Source of the DNA: Lentimicrobiaceae bacterium
GTDB lineage: Bacteria > Bacteroidota > Bacteroidia > Bacteroidales > Lentimicrobiaceae
Reading direction: 5' to 3'
Assembly (NCBI GenBank): GCA_020636745.1
Contig: JACJXH010000001.1
Location: forward strand, 558,001-622,000
DNA length: 64,000 nucleotides
Part shown: positions 58,240 to 64,000 of the stretch, piece by piece
Position numbering within the stretch: the stretch's first letter is position 1
How the letters are laid out: every line of letters starts with the position of its first letter
Position numbers and translations under genes: made by a program
The notes under the pieces: generated by a model
Database searches by the model: none
Told to the model about the DNA's origin: nothing
Seen by the model: only the letters and a program-made list of their open reading frames with translations

Positions 58240-59592
58240 CTAAATTGTAAAGTGGCCAATATAGTTGTGAGGGCTTAATGCTCTCAATTCGTTTTTGATT
58301 TTATCGTTCACATTAAGACCGTCAATAAAAACAGCGATGGTTTCAGCTGTAATTTTACTGTTGGTACGGGTGAGTTCTTTCAGTGCTTCATATGGTTTGG
58401 GGAATCCTTCGCGCCGCAAAATTGTTTGAATGGCTTCTGCAACTACAGCCCAATTGTTTTCAAGATCGCTGTACAATTTCTCTTCATTCAGCACAAGCTT
58501 GCTGAGGCCTTTAAGAATTGATTTAATGGCAATAATGCTATGAGCTACAGGAACTCCAATGTTTCTGGTAACAGTTGAATCTGTCAGGTCGCGCTGCAGG
58601 CGTGAAATGGGTAATTTAGCTGAAAGATGCTCAAACAGCGCGTTGGCAATACCCAGATTGCCTTCAGCATTCTCAAAATCAATTGGATTTACTTTATGAG
58701 GCATGGCCGATGAGCCCACTTCTCCGGCTTTGATTTTTTGTTTAAAGTAATCCATTGATACATATGCCCAAATGTCACGGCTTAAATCAATCAAAATAGT
58801 ATTGATGCGTTTAAGTGCGTCAAATAAAGCTGCCTGATTGTCATAATGCTCTATCTGGGTAGTTACTTTTTGTCTTTCAAGGCCTAAATGATTGCGGGTG
58901 AAATGATCGGCAAAGGCAAACCAGTCAATTTCAGGATATGCAGCATAGTGTGCATTCATATTGCCGGTTGCGCCTCCGAATTTTGCCGTAAAAGGAACCG
59001 CTTTTAATTGTTTTATTTGTTGTTTCAGTCGTTCGGCAAATACATAAAATTCTTTTCCAACAGTGGTAGGAGAGGCCGGCTGACCGTGTGTGCGAGCCAG
59101 CATGGGTATCTGTTTCCAGCTTTTGGCCTTGATGGTCAGTTTTTTAACCAAATCTTCAAGAACCGGCAGAATTACATCGTCAAGTGCAAGCCTGAGCGCA
59201 TAAGGGCTGGCTGTGTTGTTAATGTCTTGCGATGTTAACCCGAAATGGAGGAATTCTTTATACTTTCCTAGTCCTATCTTATCGAACTTTTTCTTTAAAT
59301 AGTATTCTACTGCTTTTACATCATGGTTGGTGATGGCTTCAATTTCTTTAACATCAGCAGCATCCTGAAATGTGAAATCGCGGCACAATGCTCTCAGGTT
59401 ATCGTAATCAGCAATAGTAATAGCTTTAAGCTGAGGCAAAGGAATATTGCACAGTGCAATAAAGTATTCAACCTCAACAAATACACGATAGTTGATTAAT
59501 GCAGCTTCTGAAAAAAAATAGGTCAGGCCTTCTACCTGTTTTCTATAACGACCATCAACGGGTGATATCGCATTTAATGTAGTTAATTCCAT
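58240..59592 (-). CDS. purB: Adenylosuccinate lyase
   Basis: Two steps of purine synthesis: cleaves SAICAR to AICAR and adenylosuccinate to AMP, releasing fumarate. 450 residues from ATG 59592 (MELTTLNAISPVDGRY), a normal length. Fumarase/aspartase-superfamily signature GSSAMPHKVNP at 293-303, catalytic His at 169 (ARTHGQPASPTT), and HFGLTSQDINNT near 116-127. The frame extends to 59619, but that extension would run into the -7 promoter element, so 59592 is preferred. Distinct from the aspartase at 11829, which has GSSIMPGKVNP. Confidence 0.96.
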   Translation of the reverse strand: MELTTLNAISPVDGRYRKQVEGLTYFFSEAALINYRVFVEVEYFIALCNIPLPQLKAITIADYDNLRALCRDFTFQDAADVKEIEAITNHDVKAVEYYLKKKFDKIGLGKYKEFLHFGLTSQDINNTASPYALRLALDDVILPVLEDLVKKLTIKAKSWKQIPMLARTHGQPASPTTVGKEFYVFAERLKQQIKQLKAVPFTAKFGGATGNMNAHYAAYPEIDWFAFADHFTRNHLGLERQKVTTQIEHYDNQAALFDALKRINTILIDLSRDIWAYVSMDYFKQKIKAGEVGSSAMPHKVNPIDFENAEGNLGIANALFEHLSAKLPISRLQRDLTDSTVTRNIGVPVAHSIIAIKSILKGLSKLVLNEEKLYSDLENNWAVVAEAIQTILRREGFPKPYEALKELTRTNSKITAETIAVFIDGLNVNDKIKNELRALSPHNYIGHFTI

Positions 59593-59616
59593 GGGGTTCT
59601 TATTTAAAGCAATGGT

Positions 59617-59624
59617 CAAAAGTA
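59617..59624 (-). promoter_or_regulatory. Candidate -7 element for purB
   Basis: Minus strand reads TACTTTTG, 24 bp before the ATG at 59592. ATTG at 59646-59649 is at a 21-nt spacing, a loose fit to the -33 box. Confidence 0.45.
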
Positions 59625-59792
59625 AGCAAGCAATGTTAACTAATGCAATTTTTTTTGTTTTTTTTTAGCTTAAGCAGCTCTTTATTGCGTTAATGTATTG
59701 TTTTTGAGGCTCTCCTATGATGAGCCATGCGCTTTATTTTACTTAAATTGACTATTTGAGGGTGTATATTTTCATTGTATCAGGCATTTTGC

Positions 59793-60434
59793 TCACATTC
59801 CCAAAGGTTCATCTATAATCAGAACCTCAGTTGGTGTATGCACTGGCCTTTTACGGATGATGGTATATGCGCGGCAACCTCTGGCTGCAGATTGGCAATT
59901 ATGACAAATGCCGTCATGTGTGCAGGGCGTTTCACGTTCAAGCCGTTTCATATTCATGGGTGCTGCCAATTGCTCAATTCTTTCAAAAGCGGCGGCTTCG
60001 TCTTTTACAACTTTATTTATGCCTGCTACCACAATTACTTTTCGCGGGCCAAAAATCATAGCGGCCACCCGGTTGCCATAGCCATCAACATTGATTAGGG
60101 TTCCTTCTGTTGTGATAGCATTACTGCTGCAGATAAAAATATCACTGGTGAGTTCCTGTCGCATGGTTTCCAGTTTTTCCTCGTCGTTAAGTTCCGGATT
60201 TCCATGATCAATCAGTATTGCGCCCAGGGCTCTGGCTTTCTCTCTGATTTCCATTGATCTGATGGTCATGGAACCTCCAAAAGCTATTTTCATTCCGGGT
60301 TTTATCTGGTTGCAGATATGTGTGGTGGCATCAGCCAGATGGTCAAAGAATTTTGCATCAAACTGATTGCGGTTCAGGCTTTCAACTGTTCGCTTGCCTA
60401 TGGTTTTTGTGTGCCATTGATGATAGTGCTCCAT
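59793..60434 (-). CDS. LUD-domain (LutC/DUF162-like) protein
   Basis: 213 residues from ATG 60434 (MEHYHQWHTKTIGKRT). It matches the LUD domain family of lactate-utilisation proteins (MKIAFGGSMTIRSMEI, DIFICSSNAITTEGTL, VDGYGNRVAAMIFGP) and has a C-terminal Cys cluster, CTHDGICHNCQSAARGC. LutC-type proteins act with LutA/LutB in L-lactate oxidation; stand-alone LUD proteins such as this are common in anaerobes and have no firm role. lutA and lutB are not in the window. A -7 element sits 15 bp before the start. Confidence 0.85.
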   Translation of the reverse strand: MEHYHQWHTKTIGKRTVESLNRNQFDAKFFDHLADATTHICNQIKPGMKIAFGGSMTIRSMEIREKARALGAILIDHGNPELNDEEKLETMRQELTSDIFICSSNAITTEGTLINVDGYGNRVAAMIFGPRKVIVVAGINKVVKDEAAAFERIEQLAAPMNMKRLERETPCTHDGICHNCQSAARGCRAYTIIRKRPVHTPTEVLIIDEPLGM

Positions 60435-60448
60435 CGCTGTTTTTTTTG

Positions 60449-60456
60449 CAAATATA
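60449..60456 (-). promoter_or_regulatory. Candidate -7 element for the LUD gene
   Basis: Minus strand reads TATATTTG, an exact match, 15 bp before the ATG at 60434, which supports that start over the longer reading frame from 60464. Confidence 0.45.
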
Positions 60457-60474
60457 CTCCCCAATTGCCAGAAT

Positions 60475-60505
60475 AAAAAAGAGCCGGCTATTATGCCGGC
60501 TCTTT
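60475..60505 (-). terminator. Terminator of the 62-residue gene
   Basis: A perfect 11-bp stem, AAAGAGCCGGC (60478-60488) with GCCGGCTCTTT (60495-60505), has a 6-nt loop; on the minus strand it is followed by a T tract. It begins 19 bp after the stop of the small gene. Confidence 0.85.
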
Positions 60506-60523
60506 AAAAGATAATATTGAAGA

Positions 60524-60712
60524 TTATGAAATTTTACTGAAAACATCGCGGATAATTTCGCTATAACGGTCGTTGTACAGAATTACACACCATACCTGAA
60601 GCAAAATAACCTCTTCCTTTTTAAGCCAATGCAATGATTTGATTAACTCTTTCTTAAAAAGTTCGCGATTGAAACTAACTTTTTGAAGCACTGTTTTTGT
60701 GTATTCCAACAT
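60524..60712 (-). CDS. Small hypothetical protein (62 residues)
   Basis: 62 residues, no signal peptide, rich in hydrophobic and charged residues (VSFNRELFKKELIKSL, HWLKKEEVILLQVWCVILY), predicted helical. Its own terminator follows 19 bp after the stop, and it occupies a gap of its own, so it is likely real. It recalls short conserved proteins of Bacteroidales, but I cannot name a family. The upstream 145 bp (60713-60857) separate it from the DUF4249 gene and show no clear promoter. Function unknown. Confidence 0.6.
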   Translation of the reverse strand: MLEYTKTVLQKVSFNRELFKKELIKSLHWLKKEEVILLQVWCVILYNDRYSEIIRDVFSKIS

Positions 60713-60857
60713 CGTTTAGTGTTTTTATAAATGAAACAACTTTCTGAGTGCAATCGTTTGAAATATTAACGCTATCGTTGCTGTCTTGTTGTTTAAAAAC
60801 CTGATTTTAACATTTTTTTAGCATTGGTCACACATGGCATAAGCCTCGGTCTTTAGT

Positions 60858-61724
60858 TTAGCGGCTTTGTGCAATGGTATGACTTTTATAGAGCGGGTAA
60901 GTAGTAAAAAAACCGATGGCGTCGTGGCTGATGTTGCCTGAAATATTAGATGGAGGACCGCTGAAAAGTGGTGTTTGAAATCCTGATTGCATTTGAAGCT
61001 GCATAACAAATGTGTAATATTCTTCAGTAATGCGTGAACTTTCAACACTCATTTGATCGCCTGGCTCCACTTTTTCAAGGGGGTTTGATTGATCCAGAAA
61101 TCCTACGCCAATACCGTTGGTGTAATTGCCATTGAAAAATCTGTCATCGGTTACCAATACTTTATTCAGCGAATCAGATAATAAAACCCCATTCCTGTAA
61201 ATCCGGAACATGTAAAAATCTTTGGTAGGAGGATCCTGTGCATAACATTTTATTTCATAATACCCCTTACTGCTGATATCGTCGCGGTAGACAGCTTTTA
61301 TAGAATCGAGCACGAGGCCGGGGTAGCAATATGATTGAGCTGAATAGTTCTGTTGGCCACTAATAGGTGAGTCCAGGCTGATGTTCAGTTTGTAGGTGCG
61401 GCCGGGAATGGCCTTGTAATGCAGTGGCGTTTGATAAACGCCTGGCTCTGATTCGCTTAATGTGATGGTTGATTCGCCGTCATCAATGGTAACAACTGCG
61501 TTACTAACTGCCGGTGGTTTTTCTGAATAATAATAGCTGCTGGTTTTGGTGAGCTTAATAAAATGAGGAGTGGAGTCGGTTGTGATAATTCCTTCAACTA
61601 CCAAACGGGCATAACTGTCGTCCAACTCTATATCAATACGCTCAGTGCAGGAAGCTGCCATAAAGAATAGGGCGGATATCATCAGCAGCACTTTGATCCG
61701 TGATTTTATGTTGCGATATTTCAT
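60858..61724 (-). CDS. DUF4249 family outer-membrane lipoprotein
   Basis: 288 residues. A lipoprotein signal peptide ends at C26 (FMAASCTERIDIEL), so the protein should be lipidated and probably at the outer membrane. The beta-rich body (RLVVEGIITTDSTPHFIKLT, GRTYKLNISLD, YYTFVMQLQMQSGF) is that of DUF4249, a family encoded next to TonB-dependent receptors in Bacteroidota and thought to be an accessory to them. It lies 12 bp downstream of the receptor gene on the same strand, a shared operon. Ligand unknown. Confidence 0.85.
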   Translation of the reverse strand: MKYRNIKSRIKVLLMISALFFMAASCTERIDIELDDSYARLVVEGIITTDSTPHFIKLTKTSSYYYSEKPPAVSNAVVTIDDGESTITLSESEPGVYQTPLHYKAIPGRTYKLNISLDSPISGQQNYSAQSYCYPGLVLDSIKAVYRDDISSKGYYEIKCYAQDPPTKDFYMFRIYRNGVLLSDSLNKVLVTDDRFFNGNYTNGIGVGFLDQSNPLEKVEPGDQMSVESSRITEEYYTFVMQLQMQSGFQTPLFSGPPSNISGNISHDAIGFFTTYPLYKSHTIAQSR

Positions 61725-61736
61725 TTTATTGCCAGA

Positions 61737-64000
61737 TTAAAATTTGAAATTGTAAGTGATAGCAGGTATTATGCTGAACAGGTATGTTTTTTCAGCATAG
61801 GTTTCGGCAGTATTGCCTTGTTCCTGAACAAAATTTATTGCCCAGGCGTTTTTACGGCCATAGGCATTGTAAACAGAAAAATTCCATTCGCCCTGCCATC
61901 TGCGTTCCTTTTTATTTTTTCCTTTAACAGTGAAAGAAAGATCAAGGCGATGGTAATCAGGCAAGCGATAGGCATTGCGGGCACTGTAAACCGGCACAAT
62001 TACATTTCCTATGACAGCCCGGCCGGTTGGAAAGGTTACCGGAGCTCCTGTTGCATAAACCCAGTTTGCCGACAAAACAGCCCTTTCATTAAATTCATAG
62101 TTCAATACAACGGAAATATTGTGAGGCTTCTCATAAGGGGCTCTGTATGAATTCCCGTTGTTAATTGCTGCAATTTTCCTGCGTGTGGCCGACCATGTAT
62201 AGCTTACCCATCCGTTAAGTTTTCCGCTGTTCTTTTTTGCCATCAATTCCAGACCATAGGCCAGTCCGGTGCCGGTTCGAAGTTCACCCTCTAACTCCGG
62301 ATTAAGCAAAAGTTCTGCATTGTCTTTAAAATCAATAACATCTGTCATGGTTTTATAATAAATTTCAGCAGAAGTTTCAATCGTATTCTCTTTCAGATTT
62401 CTAAAATATCCGATAGCAAACTGATTGGCTTTTTGAGGTTTTACATTAGGGCTGCTTGGAAACCATAAATCAAGCGGGGTGCCGGCTGTTGAGTTTTGTG
62501 CAAGGTGAATGTACTGAACTGTACGCGAGTAACTTGCCTTTATTGAGGCCTTGTTTGAAAGCATGTAGTTGATGCCAATTCTGGGTTCAAGAGCTGCGTA
62601 AGTGTTAAAAATTTTTCTTTTACCATATGTAGTAGAATCGGTAACGATGTAGTTGTTATAATTGTAAACAGTACCCGGGCCGATATTTTGAAAGGCTGAA
62701 AGCCTTACTCCGTATTTGATCAGCAAATTGTCAGTGATTTTTTGTTCATTGCTGGCATACAGGCCGTATTCCAATGCATAGTTGCGTTCAAGTTTAAATT
62801 CGGTGTACAAACTCTCACTTCCTGTGCCTTTTGCGTTTCCAGGGTCAAATGTATGTACAATAGCCGAGGCTCCAAAACGAATGGAATTCCGAGGGCTGGC
62901 ATACCATGAGAAATCAGCTTTTAAACTTTGGTTCTGCATTTTTGATTTCCACAGAAAAGAGTTGGCGTTTCCGTCGGGTGTACCCAGTTGATAATCATAC
63001 ATACTGTGTATGAAGGTAAAATTGGAGAATAGCTTTTGCGAAAAGAGATGGTTCCAGCGCAAAGTACCGGTTTGGTTGCCCAAACTCATGCGTGCAAAAT
63101 TGTTGCTGAATACGTCGCGACCAAAATAACCTGATAAAAAGATGCGGTTACGGTCGTTAATTTTATGATTTACTTTTGCGTTAAAATCATAGAAATACAA
63201 TATGTTGTCCCTGATGTCCTTGTTTTTGGCGAAGGGGAGGAAAATATCTACGTAAGTCCTGCGACCTGCTAATAAAAATGAGGTTTGGTCTTTTTCAAGC
63301 GGGCCTTCAACGGTTAGCCGGCTCGATATAGTGCCAATTCCGCCAGTTGCAGTGAGTGTTTTTTGATTTCCATCTTTCATGCGGATATCAAGCAGCGATG
63401 ATAAGCGACCACCGCTTGATGCCGGAATGTCGCCTTTGTAAAGGGTTACATCTTTTATGGCATCGTTATTAAAAACCGAGAAAAATCCAAGCAGATGTGA
63501 AGCGTTGTAAACAATTGCTTCGTCGAGCAATATCAGGTTTTGGTCAGGGCCTCCGCCTCGCACACTGAATCCTGATGAACCTTCGGCAGTTGACTGCACT
63601 CCTGGAAGCATCTGAATGGCTTTGATAATGTCTACTTCGCCCATCAGTGCCGGAATCCGGTTGATGGTTTTTATATCCATTCTTACAACACTCATTTCCG
63701 GTTTGCGAATGTTTTCATCGGGCCGTTCTCCTGTTATAATAACTTCCTTTAACTTTTGTTCTTTTGTTGAAAGTTCAATATTGATAGTTGTATTCTCTTG
63801 CAAATCAATTGCTTTCTCAATCGGAGAAAATCCAATAAATGAATAAATAATGGTATATCGACCCGGATTCAGACTAATAGAATAAAACCCGTATACATTG
63901 GATGTTGTACCTGTTTTGATTTCTTTGATATAAATTGTTGCTCCGATCAATTCTTCACCGGTTTGTTTTTCTTTTATATTGCCGCTTATGGTAAATCGTT
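61737..64000 (-). CDS. TonB-dependent receptor with carboxypeptidase-like N-terminal domain (partial, N-terminus cut by window edge)
   Basis: Outer-membrane beta-barrel receptor, at least 753 residues visible. The frame is open to the right edge; the first codons visible read FTISGNIKEKQTGEELIGAT, an internal part of the carboxypeptidase D regulatory-like domain, so the signal peptide lies beyond the window. Plug domain follows (VDIIKAIQMLPGVQSTAEGS, FSVRGGGPDQNLILLDE, ASSGGRLSSLLDIRMKDG), then a barrel of about 22 strands ending PAITYNFKF with terminal Phe, a barrel-assembly signal. Together with the DUF4249 lipoprotein 12 bp downstream it forms a nutrient- or metal-uptake pair; no SusD homologue is present. 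Substrate unknown. Confidence 0.92.
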   Translation of the reverse strand, partial: RFTISGNIKEKQTGEELIGATIYIKEIKTGTTSNVYGFYSISLNPGRYTIIYSFIGFSPIEKAIDLQENTTINIELSTKEQKLKEVIITGERPDENIRKPEMSVVRMDIKTINRIPALMGEVDIIKAIQMLPGVQSTAEGSSGFSVRGGGPDQNLILLDEAIVYNASHLLGFFSVFNNDAIKDVTLYKGDIPASSGGRLSSLLDIRMKDGNQKTLTATGGIGTISSRLTVEGPLEKDQTSFLLAGRRTYVDIFLPFAKNKDIRDNILYFYDFNAKVNHKINDRNRIFLSGYFGRDVFSNNFARMSLGNQTGTLRWNHLFSQKLFSNFTFIHSMYDYQLGTPDGNANSFLWKSKMQNQSLKADFSWYASPRNSIRFGASAIVHTFDPGNAKGTGSESLYTEFKLERNYALEYGLYASNEQKITDNLLIKYGVRLSAFQNIGPGTVYNYNNYIVTDSTTYGKRKIFNTYAALEPRIGINYMLSNKASIKASYSRTVQYIHLAQNSTAGTPLDLWFPSSPNVKPQKANQFAIGYFRNLKENTIETSAEIYYKTMTDVIDFKDNAELLLNPELEGELRTGTGLAYGLELMAKKNSGKLNGWVSYTWSATRRKIAAINNGNSYRAPYEKPHNISVVLNYEFNERAVLSANWVYATGAPVTFPTGRAVIGNVIVPVYSARNAYRLPDYHRLDLSFTVKGKNKKERRWQGEWNFSVYNAYGRKNAWAINFVQEQGNTAETYAEKTYLFSIIPAITYNFKF

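Noticed and set aside
1..64000. tRNA, rRNA, CRISPR arrays, insertion sequences, phage genes
   Set aside because: Reading all gaps, I found no cloverleaf-like sequence, no regularly spaced direct repeats, no transposase or integrase reading frames, and no rRNA-like segments. A dedicated search (tRNAscan-type, repeat finder) would be needed to exclude short or degenerate cases.

Overview
The window is a 64 kb chromosomal segment of a Bacteroidota bacterium, most likely an anaerobe of the Bacteroidales/Marinilabiliales type. Three lines of evidence support this. Many genes are preceded by the Bacteroidota -7 promoter element TAnnTTTG rather than sigma-70 boxes. Five large secreted proteins end in type IX secretion (T9SS) C-terminal sorting domains, and the T9SS regulator PorX is encoded here too. 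There is also a TonB-dependent receptor/DUF4249 pair, a fused LpxC-FabZ, a six-subunit Rnf complex and the hydrogenase maturase HydF, the last two pointing to anaerobic energy metabolism. I saw no rRNA, tRNA, CRISPR array, insertion sequence or phage gene.

Layout. 1-3.1 kb: histidine degradation (hutI and ftcD, minus strand; ftcD runs off the left edge). 3.5-10.7 kb: three secreted T9SS cargo proteases (one subtilisin, two paralogous C10 cysteine peptidases with CUB domains), two of them with clear terminators of their own and the third ending at a hairpin shared with phoH. 10.7-15.9 kb: phoH, then an aspartase-like lyase, hydF, an SDR oxidoreductase and rseC. 15.9-19.0 kb: a 1045-residue T9SS cargo gene lying between rseC and the rnfBCDGEA operon (19.3-24.5 kb). 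24.7-27.5 kb: a GH5 glycosidase with two CBM6-like domains, also T9SS cargo. 27.7-35.7 kb: single genes including a DUF1684 lipoprotein-like protein, a TPR-coupled class III adenylate cyclase, an OprB-like porin, an overlapping hemerythrin/LuxR pair, a pentapeptide-repeat protein and ftsE. 35.6-47.0 kb: surface polysaccharide and wall genes (three glycosyltransferases, murB, a flippase, two tandem Wzz-like proteins and an O-antigen ligase/polymerase), interrupted by a sodium/solute symporter. 47.3-54.7 kb: a small GRAM-like protein and the lipid A block (second LpxD-like gene, efp, an ABC ATPase, lpxA, lpxC/fabZ, lpxD) followed by an HD phosphohydrolase. 54.8-58.1 kb: porX, tsaE and an alanine-dehydrogenase-like gene. 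58.2-64 kb: purB, a LUD protein, a 62-residue conserved-looking small protein, and a DUF4249 lipoprotein with a TonB-dependent receptor cut by the right edge.

How it fits together. Rnf links ferredoxin, NAD and the membrane ion gradient, and HydF implies an [FeFe] hydrogenase elsewhere that would share the ferredoxin pool. PorX controls expression of the secretion machine that would export the five cargo proteins. The lpx block, polysaccharide genes, TonB receptor and OprB porin build and equip the outer membrane. The most unusual points are the hemerythrin/degenerate-receiver LuxR pair, the secreted gene interrupting the usual rseC-rnf order, the aspartase-hydF pairing without hydE or hydG, an alanine-dehydrogenase homologue with Asn at the expected catalytic His position, and a near-consensus sigma-54 promoter before the GRAM-like gene. 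All functions are inferred from sequence alone, without database searches.
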